This document shows, one piece after another, positions 14,851 to 24,172 of a DNA stretch of 33,232 bases. Below the pieces are notes generated by a model that saw only the letters and a list, made by a program, of their open reading frames with translations, was not told where the DNA came from and did not search any database. Made by a program: the position numbers and the translations under genes. The stretch's first letter is position 1, and the number at the start of each line of letters is the position of its first letter. The stretch comes from a bacterium (GTDB lineage Bacteria; Electryoneota; RPQS01): the NCBI GenBank assembly GCA_026394155.1, contig JAPKYT010000120.1, positions 1-33,232 on the forward strand, given 5' to 3'.

Positions 14851-17628
14851 TTGCGAGACTTCTGTCTATCCCTTGCTGCGCTGGCCATCCTGTCGGCGGC
14901 CGCAACGGCTTTAGCCGCAGGTGGTGTTCTCCTCGATCCCGGCGCGGAGAGTGCGGTGCGCGTGGAAGCACCGCATCTGCTCACGCGCGCGGTCGCGGTC
15001 ACCAACGCCGGCGCCGACCGGCGCGAGTTCCGCGAAGACGTTCGCTTGCCGCAGGGCTGGCGGAACGTCACCGCGGACTCCGTCTTTTTTCTCGCGCCCC
15101 AAGAGCGCGAGGTGCGCCTGCTCTGCATCGCCATACCCGCCGCCGCCGCTCCCGGAGCTTATTCGCTGAACTATGCCGTGCGCGACCGCCGTGACGGGAT
15201 CGCCGTTGCCGACACGGTCATTCGGGTCGAGGTGCTGCCCGTCCTGAAGATTGACCTCGCCATACGTGACGCTCCGCGCCGCGTGCTGGCCGGCGAGGAG
15301 TTCGCCGTCCGCTTCGAAATCTCGAGCCGCGGCAATATCCCTTGCACGGTGAGCGTGCACGTGCAAACCTCGGCGGGACTGCCGGTGCGCATCAGCGAAG
15401 ATCGGGTCACGCTCGAGCCCGGCCAGAGCCGAATCTTGACCGCTTATGCGAAGAGCGAGCGGAATCTCCGCCAAGCCCAGCCGCAATGGCTGACGGTGCG
15501 AGCCGAAGCGGTGGAAGGAGAGGTGCGCAGCGCCGCCCAGACCACCATGGCGGTAAATGCGCTGCCGCAGCCCAACCGCGGCGACGATCTCTACCACCGC
15601 GTGCCGTCGCATGCCGCGTTGCGCTACATGGGAGCGGAGGACGAAAACGGATTGCAGCTTGAACTGGGGGGCAGCGGCACGCTCGATGCGCACGGCGATC
15701 ATCGCGTCGAATATCTGATTCGCGGACCGCGCGACCTCGAACGCCACCTCTACGGCCTGCGCGATGAGTACTACCTGAGCCTTCAGAACCGTTATGGTGA
15801 GCTACGGGCCGGAGATCTCTTGTTCAGCCTCTCCCGCCTCACCGAGCAGAATCGTTTGGGCCGCGGCGCCAAAGCCGCCTATCACTCTGGACTCTTCACC
15901 GTCGGCGCCTATTCCTTCGCCAGCCGCGCCAAGTACCCCGACTTGTCGGAGACGGCGGCGTTCTTCAGCGTCACGCCGCGCGCGCCGGTGCAGTTCAAGC
16001 TCAACTTCCTCGACAAGAGCACGGCCCAAGCTCATCGCCGCCTGCTGACGCTTTCGGGCGGCACAGGTGTACTCCGTCACACCAATATCGAAGCCGAAAT
16101 CGGAGCCGGACAGAGCCTGAAGAACGCGGACGCGACCGCCACCGCCGTGTGGGGTCGCGTCCAGCGCGATCTTCCGCTGGGCGCGCGGCTGTCCGCCGAG
16201 AAGGCCCTGGCCGCGCCCGGCTTTCCCGGCTACTATGGCGATCAGGATTATAACGCGGTCGCGCTCTACCTTCCACTCGGTGCAAAGGCGCGCTGGCAGA
16301 CCTCCTACCGTCGAACCGCCCAGAATCTCGATGGTGACACCGCTTTCTCAACCGCTTTGCGCGAGCACGAACTGCTCTCGACCGTGTCGTATGCGTTTCC
16401 TTTCCGCACGCAACTGAACCTGGACCTCACCGACCTGAACCGGCGCGACGCGCTGCAGCCTGCCGACTTCGACTACGGCGAGCGGTTCGCCACGCTGCGC
16501 GTGCGGCAGCCGATTCGCCGCTTGACGCTGAGCGGACTTCTGCGGCAGGGTGTCTGGCGCGACCGCCGGGCCGGCGACTCGGGGCCGGCGGAGCGCTACG
16601 GCGCAAGCATCACCGTCTCGCCCGATTCACGTCAGAACTACACGGCCTCCTTCCAGACCGGGCACACGGGGCCGGAAGCGGTGCAGAATCGCATCTTCGG
16701 GCTGTCCGTCAGTTGCCGCGTGATCCCCGGACTGCTGCTGGCGGCGAACTGGCAGAAATCCAACTACCGCGGCTACCTGGTCTATGAGAACGATCAACTG
16801 GCGCTCGATGTTCGCTACACGCTTTTCCGCCGCCACACGCTCTCCTTCAAGTACCGCCGACTGGAATACGAGCAGGATTACCTGTCGCGGGGTACTTCGT
16901 GGATGGTCAGTTATGAGCTGCCGGTGGGAATGCCGGTCGGCCGTCAGGACAAGTTCGGCAGCGTCAAGGGACGGGTTTGCGACGCGGAAGACGGCCAACA
17001 CGCGGGTCTTTCCGGCGTGGTGCTGACGCTGGACGGCCGCGCGGCGCTGACCGACCGCAAGGGCAACTACATCTTCCCGTCGGTGGAACCGGGAGTGCAC
17101 TACCTGCAAGTGGAAAAGTCGAGCATCGGGCTGGATCGTGTCACCATGCAACGCGCGCCGGTGGAAATGCGCGTGCGCGGCGGATACAGCGAGGTGCTGA
17201 ATTTGGCCGTGGTGCGGGGCGCGGTGCTCTCCGGCGAAGTGGCCCTCTTCGGTTCGGGTTCCGGCAGTGCGCGCGGCATCTTCGTCGAGAGCGACAGCGC
17301 CGCGTCCGGCTCCGACAGTCTCGCGTATCTTTACAGCCTGCCCGGTGTGGAAGTGGAACTGCGCGGCGACCAAGAGCTGCGCCGCGTGCTCACCGACCGC
17401 AACGGCCGCTTCACATTTGACGAACTCGTGCCCGGCCGCTGGGTGTTGATGGTATCCCCGTTCAGTCTTCCCGCCTTCCATGATCCGGAATCCGAGACTT
17501 ATGAGATCATGGTCGAGCCAGCTTCGCACACGGATCTTGCGTTGCGGGTGGTGCCGCGCAAGCGCTCCGTCATCATCGTGGACGAAGGCAAGGTTCCGGT
17601 CATCTCCACCCGCAAATTCTCCCGGTGA
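14851..17628 (+). CDS. Large outer-membrane beta-barrel, usher-like protein
   Basis: 925 residues from a TTG start 3 bases after the chaperone stop (weak GGA upstream), so probably translationally coupled. Signal peptide near residues 1-23 (LSLAALAILSAAATALA). Two Ig-like sandwiches follow (about 25-130 and 130-240, NEW3-like, e.g. VAVTNAGADRREF and FEISSRGNIPCTVSV). A long region (about 245-705) has alternating aromatic/polar strands and short turns typical of a many-stranded outer-membrane barrel, including RYGELRAGDLLFSLSRL. Two C-terminal beta-sandwiches of the carboxypeptidase-regulatory/SdrD type follow (GSVKGRVCDAEDG ... LTDRKGNYIFPSVEPG; EVELRGDQELRRVLTDRNG). Ushers have the same N-domain, barrel, two C-domain plan. 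I cannot recognise the classical usher signature, so usher-like is an inference from architecture and neighbours. Last gene of the operon. Confidence 0.65.
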   Translation: MRDFCLSLAALAILSAAATALAAGGVLLDPGAESAVRVEAPHLLTRAVAVTNAGADRREFREDVRLPQGWRNVTADSVFFLAPQEREVRLLCIAIPAAAAPGAYSLNYAVRDRRDGIAVADTVIRVEVLPVLKIDLAIRDAPRRVLAGEEFAVRFEISSRGNIPCTVSVHVQTSAGLPVRISEDRVTLEPGQSRILTAYAKSERNLRQAQPQWLTVRAEAVEGEVRSAAQTTMAVNALPQPNRGDDLYHRVPSHAALRYMGAEDENGLQLELGGSGTLDAHGDHRVEYLIRGPRDLERHLYGLRDEYYLSLQNRYGELRAGDLLFSLSRLTEQNRLGRGAKAAYHSGLFTVGAYSFASRAKYPDLSETAAFFSVTPRAPVQFKLNFLDKSTAQAHRRLLTLSGGTGVLRHTNIEAEIGAGQSLKNADATATAVWGRVQRDLPLGARLSAEKALAAPGFPGYYGDQDYNAVALYLPLGAKARWQTSYRRTAQNLDGDTAFSTALREHELLSTVSYAFPFRTQLNLDLTDLNRRDALQPADFDYGERFATLRVRQPIRRLTLSGLLRQGVWRDRRAGDSGPAERYGASITVSPDSRQNYTASFQTGHTGPEAVQNRIFGLSVSCRVIPGLLLAANWQKSNYRGYLVYENDQLALDVRYTLFRRHTLSFKYRRLEYEQDYLSRGTSWMVSYELPVGMPVGRQDKFGSVKGRVCDAEDGQHAGLSGVVLTLDGRAALTDRKGNYIFPSVEPGVHYLQVEKSSIGLDRVTMQRAPVEMRVRGGYSEVLNLAVVRGAVLSGEVALFGSGSGSARGIFVESDSAASGSDSLAYLYSLPGVEVELRGDQELRRVLTDRNGRFTFDELVPGRWVLMVSPFSLPAFHDPESETYEIMVEPASHTDLALRVVPRKRSVIIVDEGKVPVISTRKFSR

Positions 17629-17642
17629 TGTCTCGTCGTTCT

Positions 17643-17708
17643 CCCGGTGGTGACTCTCCAGAGTCACCCCTTTAGCCGGACGGGGGCCTCTGGAGAGACC
17701 CCACCGGG
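17643..17708. repeat. Long two-part inverted repeat containing a TCTCCAGA hairpin
   Basis: CCCGGTGG (17643-17650) and CTCTCCAGAG (17654-17663) pair with CTCTGGAGAG (17688-17697) and CCACCGGG (17701-17708), giving 18 bp of stem with one 3-base internal loop. The left side can instead fold locally as GGTGACTCT-CC-AGAGTCACC (17649-17668). It follows the usher-like gene and may end the operon. The rest of the 284-bp gap to the M16 gene shows no clear gene; CATATTTG at 17871-17878 is a weak -10 candidate. Confidence 0.6.
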
Positions 17709-17912
17709 AACCCTATTCTCTCCGACGCTCTTGAATCGTGATTCACTATGTCTCCATCCTCTCCGGTCTCTCGATTCCAATTCCCACTGATGTTAACACA
17801 TTGGGCGTGTTGGACATAGCCCGCGCTCCCCACGTGAACCCCGTCTGAAACAAACATCGCGGAACTTCGTCATATTTGGGTACAGGCTCTCACCGGTCAA
17901 GACGAGGACACG

Positions 17913-20636
17913 ATGAAACGAATCTGCTGGCTCCCCTTTGCGGCTGCGCTCGCCGTTCTGACAACAGGTGCGGCGTTGGCCGTGACGCTTCCCGAAATCA
18001 AGTACGAGAAATACGAGCTCCCCAACGGGCTGGACGTGATTCTCTACGAGGATCACACGATGCCCACGGTCACCGTAAATGTCTGGTATCACGTGGGCTC
18101 GAAAAACGAGAAGCCGGGACGCACGGGTTTCGCGCATCTCTTCGAGCACATGATGTTCGAGGGCTCCGAGCATCACCCCGACGATTTCTCGAACGATGCC
18201 ATCGGCGGAGAGGATAACGGCTCCACCGCCGAGGACCGCACCAACTACTACTCGGTGGTTCCCAGCAATTACCTCGAGCGCCTGCTGTGGATGGAGTCGG
18301 ATCGCATGGGTTTTCTGCTGCCGGCCATGACGCAGGAAGACCTTGACATTCAGCGCGACGTGGTGAAGAATGAGCGGCGTCAGCGGGTGGACAACACGCC
18401 CTATGCCAAGTCCGACGAACTCATCCTGCCGGCGATCTTTCCGCCCGGGCATCCCTACTCGCATTCCATTATCGGCAGCATGGAGGACTTGTCGGCGGCC
18501 AGTCTGGAAGACGTGAAGGACTTCTTCCGCACCTACTACGCTCCCAACAACGCCTCGCTGTGCATCGCCGGCGACTTCAATCCGGCGCAGGTCAAGGTGT
18601 GGGTGGAGAAATACTTCGGCACGATTCCGCCGGGAGCGCCCATTGACCGCATCGAAACGTGGGTGCCGCGGCTCGACGGAGTCACGCGTCTCTCGGCCGA
18701 AGACCGCATCAGCCTTCCGCGGCTCTACTGCGTGTGGCCCATGCCGCCGCAGTACTCGCCCGGCGACGCGGAACTGGATCTCTTGAGCGACGTTCTCACT
18801 TTCGGCAAAACCTCGCGCCTCTACAAGGCTCTGGTCTACGAGCAGCAGATTGCGCAGGACGTGTCGGCCTACGTGGATTCGCGCGAGATCGGCGGCCTGC
18901 TGGCGATTGAGATCACGGCCCGCGACGGCCACACGTTGGACGAAGTCGAGCGGGCCATGGATGCGGTTCTCAAGGACGTTCTGGAAAAGGGTATCCGGCC
19001 GGACGAACTGGCGGCCGTTCAAACCGCGACCGAAGCGGGCTTCGTGCGTTCGCTGCAGCGGATCGGAGGATTCTACAGCATCTCCGACCGGCTGAACATG
19101 TACAACACCTATCTGGGCGAGCCCAACCGCTTTCAGTGGGACGTGGATCGCTATACCAAGGCCACCGTCGCCGATGTCCACCGCGCCGCACGGCAGTATC
19201 TCGATTTGAACCGCCGCGTCATCCTGCATCTAATTCCGCAGGGTGATCTGACTCCTGCTGTCGTGGACGTGGATCGCACCGGCGAGCCGGCGTCCGCGGC
19301 GGAGCCGGCCTTTGCGCCGCCGGTCATTCAGCGTGCCACGCTGTCGAACGGCGTGCCGCTCTTTCTGGTCGAGAAGCACGCGCTGCCTCTGGTGCAAATC
19401 AACATGATCTTCCGCGGAGGCTATGCGGCTGATCCCGCGGACCGCGCGGGTCTGGCCACGCTGACGGCGGACATGCTGGACGAAGGCACCGCTTCGCGCG
19501 ACGCGCTGCAGATCAGCGAAGAGGTGAAGAATCTGGGCGCGCAACTGAACCTGAGCGCCTCTTGGGATGGCACCTACGCCGGCATCAACGTGCTCAAGTC
19601 CAAGCTCGACGCGGGACTCGCGCTGCTGACCGAGGTGCTGACCAAACCCGTCTTTCCGGCGGAGGAACTCGAGCGGCGGCGGCAGAACACATTGGGCGCG
19701 ATTCAGCAGCAACTGCGTCAGCCGTTCGCGCTGGCTCTGAAAACTTACGGGCGGCTGCTCTATGGGGAAAGCCATCCCTACGGCCAGCCCTACAGCGGCA
19801 CCGGCACCGAAGCCTCGGTTAAATCCATCTCGCGCGACGACGTCGTCAACTTCTACCGGCATTTCTACGGTCTGAACAACGCCGCCTTCATCGTGGTCGG
19901 TGACATCACGCTCGACGAGTCCAAGGCGAAACTCGAGCGGGCCTTTGCCGCGTGGAAACCGGGCAAGGTCGAAGTTCCCGATATTCCCGTTCCCACGCCG
20001 CCGGCCGCGACGCGCATCTACCTCGTGGACAAGCCGGGAGCGCCGCAGAGCACGGTGGTGATCGGCCACTTGGGCATGAAGCGATCCGACCCGGATTTCA
20101 CCGGCTGCGAGGTCTTGAACAATGCGCTGGGCGGCGGCAGCATCTCGCGGCTCTATCTCAATCTGCGCGAACAGCATGGCTACACCTACGGCGTGTTCTC
20201 CAATTTTTCCAGCCGCCGCGGCATTGCGCCATTCAGCGCCTATACGCAAGTGCAAACCGACGTCACCGACAAGGCCATTCTCGAATGCCTGAAGGAGCTG
20301 CGCGACATCCGCGGGCCGCGGCCGCTCACGGTTTCCGAGCTCGCGGCCAGCAAGGACAATCTCATCAAGGGATTTCCGCAGAACTTCGAGACTTTCGGCG
20401 AACTGGCCGGCCAGCTCAACACGATTTTCCTACAGGACCTGCCGCTCACGGAGTGGTCCACGTACGTGAGCCGTGTGAGCGGTGTCACTCCCGAAGAGGC
20501 CGCACGTTTGGCCGGCGCGCACATCAACCCCGATGCGCTGCTCATCGTGGTCGTCGGCGACCGGCAAAAGATTGAAGCTCCGCTGCGCGCGTTGAATCTG
20601 GGCGAGATCACCGTGGTCCGACCTGACGAGCTCTGA
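17913..20636 (+). CDS. M16-family zinc peptidase, two-domain (pitrilysin/processing-peptidase type), secreted
   Basis: 907 residues with a signal peptide (cleavage near ALA 23), so periplasmic. The N-terminal half holds the inverted zinc motif HLFEH at residues 75-79, with the third ligand Glu154 in VVKNERR (75 residues on), and the FEGSEHHP motif after it. The second half (from about 470) is a second M16 pair without an HxxEH motif; it keeps the conserved SRLYLNLREQHGYTYGV substrate-binding Arg/Tyr segment near residue 750. An active half plus an inactive half is the normal arrangement in bacterial M16 proteins of this size. It probably degrades peptides in the periplasm. It has its own terminator; it is separated from the usher-like gene by a repeat. 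Confidence 0.93.
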   Translation: MKRICWLPFAAALAVLTTGAALAVTLPEIKYEKYELPNGLDVILYEDHTMPTVTVNVWYHVGSKNEKPGRTGFAHLFEHMMFEGSEHHPDDFSNDAIGGEDNGSTAEDRTNYYSVVPSNYLERLLWMESDRMGFLLPAMTQEDLDIQRDVVKNERRQRVDNTPYAKSDELILPAIFPPGHPYSHSIIGSMEDLSAASLEDVKDFFRTYYAPNNASLCIAGDFNPAQVKVWVEKYFGTIPPGAPIDRIETWVPRLDGVTRLSAEDRISLPRLYCVWPMPPQYSPGDAELDLLSDVLTFGKTSRLYKALVYEQQIAQDVSAYVDSREIGGLLAIEITARDGHTLDEVERAMDAVLKDVLEKGIRPDELAAVQTATEAGFVRSLQRIGGFYSISDRLNMYNTYLGEPNRFQWDVDRYTKATVADVHRAARQYLDLNRRVILHLIPQGDLTPAVVDVDRTGEPASAAEPAFAPPVIQRATLSNGVPLFLVEKHALPLVQINMIFRGGYAADPADRAGLATLTADMLDEGTASRDALQISEEVKNLGAQLNLSASWDGTYAGINVLKSKLDAGLALLTEVLTKPVFPAEELERRRQNTLGAIQQQLRQPFALALKTYGRLLYGESHPYGQPYSGTGTEASVKSISRDDVVNFYRHFYGLNNAAFIVVGDITLDESKAKLERAFAAWKPGKVEVPDIPVPTPPAATRIYLVDKPGAPQSTVVIGHLGMKRSDPDFTGCEVLNNALGGGSISRLYLNLREQHGYTYGVFSNFSSRRGIAPFSAYTQVQTDVTDKAILECLKELRDIRGPRPLTVSELAASKDNLIKGFPQNFETFGELAGQLNTIFLQDLPLTEWSTYVSRVSGVTPEEAARLAGAHINPDALLIVVVGDRQKIEAPLRALNLGEITVVRPDEL

Positions 20637-20665
20637 GACCGGCATCTCCAAGCCACCCCGAACGC

Positions 20666-20697
20666 AACGCGGGCGATCCTTTTGGATCGCCCGCGTT
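20666..20697 (+). terminator. Terminator of the M16 gene
   Basis: AACGCGGGCGATCC / GGATCGCCCGCGTT, a 14-bp perfect stem with loop TTTT, starting 29 bp after the stop codon and followed by CTTATGG. The U tract is short but the stem is very stable. Confidence 0.75.
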
Positions 20698-20775
20698 CTT
20701 ATGGTCCCAGAGGGTTTCCACTGTTTTATTTGCACGCAGGTGGCGATCTGAACAAATGCTCAGTAGCGATGCGGG

Positions 20776-20804
20776 TTGCAAGTTAGCCGCGTTTTAGGTA
20801 CATT
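20776..20804 (+). promoter_or_regulatory. Promoter of the carboxyltransferase gene
   Basis: TTGCAA (20776-20781) and TACATT (20799-20804) with 17 bp between them, about 80 bp before the start codon. It lies downstream of the M16 terminator, so the carboxyltransferase is its own transcription unit. Confidence 0.55.
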
Positions 20805-20890
20805 CTCGCGTAAAGTCACAGAGAAGAGAGACTTGCATCGCTGTCAAGTCGCCGCGCTCGCCAAACCCGGCGCAAGGGAAGACAAGACCC

Positions 20891-22438
<1,548 letters not shown>

Positions 22439-22475
22439 GATCCTCCGGTTCATTCGCTCCTTCGACTTCCATAGA

Positions 22476-22503
22476 AAAGGGCTCAGGAAATCCTGAGCCC
22501 TTT
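22476..22503. terminator. Bidirectional terminator between carboxyltransferase and DUF559 gene
   Basis: AAAGGGCTCAGGA / TCCTGAGCCCTTT, a 13-bp perfect stem with loop AA. It serves the plus-strand carboxyltransferase (37 bp after the stop) and sits 2 bp beyond the minus-strand DUF559 stop. Arms are identical to those of the terminator at 12707-12738. Confidence 0.75.
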
Positions 22504-22504
22504 C

Positions 22505-22894
22505 TCACTGTCCCTCCGCTTCAGCGGGGGGATTAAGGGGGGTAACGACGCACAGTATTTGTCTGATCACACTGGCCATGTTCTCCCTCACCTCGCGGTT
22601 GGTGAAACGGATGATCTTGAATCCTGCCGATTCAAGGCAACGCGTTCGCTCACTATCATGCGCGATCTGCTCTGGGTCGGCGTGTGTGTCGCCGTCAATC
22701 TCAACGACCAACCCGCATTCCGGAGCAAGGAAATCCACGATGAATGGTCCAATCGGATGTTGTCTGCGGAAGACAACACCCGTTTGGCCGTTCCGAAGTG
22801 TCCGCCAAAGAATCCGTTCGGCGTTCGTCGGTGTTCGCCGCATAGCCCGAGCTCGTTGCCAGTTCTGGCGTGGCACCTTCTCCCAACGCGGCAT
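22505..22894 (-). CDS. DUF559 / Vsr-like endonuclease domain protein
   Basis: 129 residues. The whole protein is one DUF559 domain, a PD-(D/E)XK-type (very-short-patch-repair-like) nuclease fold. The family landmarks are all present: ARAMRRTPTNAERILWRTLRN, then FRRQHPIGPFIVDFLAPE with the catalytic Asp, VVEIDGDTHAD with Glu, Asp and His, the second conserved D-x-x-R (HDSERTRCLESAGF) and IIRFTNREV. AGGAGG at 22904-22909 (read on the minus strand) lies 9 bases before the ATG. The last 13 residues (VTPLNPPAEAEGQ) lie outside the domain and are encoded entirely by a C6/G6 palindromic repeat. Another copy of the repeat, inverted, starts directly upstream of the ribosome site. The substrate is unknown; a role in moving the repeat is a hypothesis only. 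Confidence 0.88.
   Translation of the reverse strand: MPRWEKVPRQNWQRARAMRRTPTNAERILWRTLRNGQTGVVFRRQHPIGPFIVDFLAPECGLVVEIDGDTHADPEQIAHDSERTRCLESAGFKIIRFTNREVRENMASVIRQILCVVTPLNPPAEAEGQ
22506..22543 (-). repeat. C6/G6 palindromic repeat, left flank of the DUF559 gene
   Basis: Stem TCCCTCCGCT / AGCGGGGGGA at 22511-22532 (one T-G pair), loop TC, then TTAAGGGGGGT. On the minus strand this reads C6-TTA-A followed by the palindrome, and it overlaps the 3' end of the nuclease reading frame. Confidence 0.75.
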
Positions 22895-22910
22895 GTTATC
22901 TCGCCTCCTA

Positions 22911-22950
22911 CCCCCCTTTGATCCCCCCGCTGAAGCGGGGGGAGACTTGT
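22911..22950 (+). repeat. C6/G6 palindromic repeat, right flank of the DUF559 gene
   Basis: C6-TTTGA (22911-22921) followed by a 10-bp perfect stem TCCCCCCGCT / AGCGGGGGGA (22922-22943) with loop GA, then GACTTGT. It is the inverted counterpart of 22506-22543. Confidence 0.8.
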
Positions 22951-22958
22951 TCGGGTCC

Positions 22959-22992
22959 TTCCTCCACTTCAGTGGGGGAAGTTAGAAGGGGG
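22959..22992 (-). repeat. Third C6/G6-type repeat, degenerate, downstream of asnA
   Basis: Stem TTCCTCCACT / AGTGGGGGAA (22959-22980, one T-G pair), loop TC, followed by GTTAGAAGGGGG. On the minus strand it has the same layout (C5, spacer, palindrome) and therefore faces the copy at 22911. Confidence 0.65.
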
Positions 22993-22997
22993 TCAAA

Positions 22998-23019
22998 GGG
23001 CGGCTCTCGCGAGCCGCCC
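22998..23019 (-). terminator. Terminator of asnA
   Basis: GGGCGGCTC / GAGCCGCCC, a 9-bp perfect stem. Read on the minus strand the loop is GCGA (GNRA type) and TTT follows. It begins 19 bases after the asnA stop codon. Confidence 0.75.
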
Positions 23020-23038
23020 CTGTTTGTCAACCTATCTC

Positions 23039-24172
23039 TTATTCCAGCACGAAGATCTTGCGCTTCGCGCACATGTCCTTGAGGATTTTCGGCCACACCG
23101 TGACGGAAACTTCGCCAAGGTGCGCCTTCTTGAGGATGGACATGGCGGTGCGCGCCTGACCGATGCCGCCGCCTATGGACAGCGGAATCTGGTCGGCCAT
23201 GATCGCCTTGTGATAAGGCAGTCCGAGGAAGTTGAGCTGATTGGTCCGCTGCAACTGATCTTTCAACGTCTCCTTGGTCACGCGGATTCCCATCGAGGTC
23301 AGCTCGTGGCGGCGCTTGGTGATGTAGTTCCACACCAGAATGTCGCCGTTCAGGCCGTGCATTTGCTTGCCGTTCTTGACGACCGAGGGCGTAACCCAGT
23401 CGTCGTAGTCCGCGGCGCGCATCTCGTGCGGATAGCCGTCCTGCAGCGTCCAGCCAATGCCGATGATGAACACGGCCGGATACTTCTCCGACACCACCTT
23501 CGTCTCGCGCTGCTTGCGCGGAAGGTCGGGGTACATGTCCAAGATCTCCTCGGCATGCAGGAACACCAGCTCCTTCGGCAGGTTCGGCCATTTTGAGTTC
23601 TTCAGCTTGGGAAACTCGCTCTGGATGTAGTCCTCGGAATCGGTGAGGACTTTCCAAATCTTGGTGACGGTCATCTTCAGGAAGTCCAGATTGCGGTCTT
23701 CCGCCTTGATGACCCGTTCCCAGTCCCATTGATCCACGTAGGCGCTGTGGTCGTGATCGAGGAAATAGTCCTTGCGCACCGCGCGCATGTCGGTCATGAT
23801 GCCTTGTCCGTAGCGGCAAAGGAACTGCTTGAGCGCGACGCGTTTCCACTTGGTCGCGGCCTGCACGATCTGCGCGTCAATGGGATTCTTGTTGTAGTCG
23901 TTGTTGATGTGGAAGTCAATGGGCGTGCGTGAGCCGTCGCGGTCGAGGTAGTCATTTACGCCGCTGGTGGTGTCCACGATCAGCGGGCACTCGATCCGAA
24001 AGAGATTCAGCTCCTTGCAGAGGTTGTCCTCGATGTAGCGTTTCAGCTTGGCCAGTGCAATCTGAGTGTCCTGTGCGTCGAGGAGCGATTCATAGTCGGT
24101 CGGCAGAATCTTCTCCACTTCTTCATAGGTGCCGATGCCCGGTCCCGCCAGATCTGCTTTCTTGTCCGCCAT
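23039..24172 (-). CDS. asnA: Aspartate--ammonia ligase (asparagine synthetase A)
   Basis: This 377-residue enzyme makes asparagine from aspartate, ammonia and ATP. It has the class-II aminoacyl-tRNA-synthetase-like fold of AsnA. Recognisable segments are AKWKRVALKQF, the nearly invariant YVDQWDWERVI, IGIGWTLQDGYPHEMRAADYDDW, HGLNGDILVWN, ELTSMGIRVTKETLKDQL and the IGGGIGQARTAM motif near the C-terminus. It is longer than the Escherichia coli enzyme (330), mainly through an N-terminal extension of about 25 residues and small insertions. ATG 24172 is preceded by CTGGAG about 8 bases upstream on the minus strand. A small hairpin CTGCCT-GCG-AGGCAG (24206-24220) lies in its leader. Single-gene unit with its own terminator. 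Confidence 0.95.
   Translation of the reverse strand: MADKKADLAGPGIGTYEEVEKILPTDYESLLDAQDTQIALAKLKRYIEDNLCKELNLFRIECPLIVDTTSGVNDYLDRDGSRTPIDFHINNDYNKNPIDAQIVQAATKWKRVALKQFLCRYGQGIMTDMRAVRKDYFLDHDHSAYVDQWDWERVIKAEDRNLDFLKMTVTKIWKVLTDSEDYIQSEFPKLKNSKWPNLPKELVFLHAEEILDMYPDLPRKQRETKVVSEKYPAVFIIGIGWTLQDGYPHEMRAADYDDWVTPSVVKNGKQMHGLNGDILVWNYITKRRHELTSMGIRVTKETLKDQLQRTNQLNFLGLPYHKAIMADQIPLSIGGGIGQARTAMSILKKAHLGEVSVTVWPKILKDMCAKRKIFVLE

Larger units (their letters stand above)
22506..22950 (-). mobile_element. Candidate mobile cassette: DUF559 gene between inverted C6/G6 repeats
   Basis: The unit is left repeat (22506-22543), nuclease gene with its ribosome site (up to 22909), and right repeat (22911-22950) in opposite orientation. 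Nothing else fits between the repeats. Related repeat copies without a nuclease occur at 3916-3980 and 12477-12496. No target-site duplication could be confirmed by eye, and no known transposase is present, so mobility is inferred only from the inverted repeats and the dispersed copies. Confidence 0.45.

Noticed and set aside
17793-19229. Minus-strand open frame of 478 codons under the M16 gene
   Set aside because: Shadow of the M16 reading frame; no motif, no ribosome site, and the M16 zinc site on the plus strand is intact.
22506-22994. CRISPR array
   Set aside because: The repeats here are inverted palindromes flanking a gene, not direct repeats with regular unique spacers; no cas gene is present.
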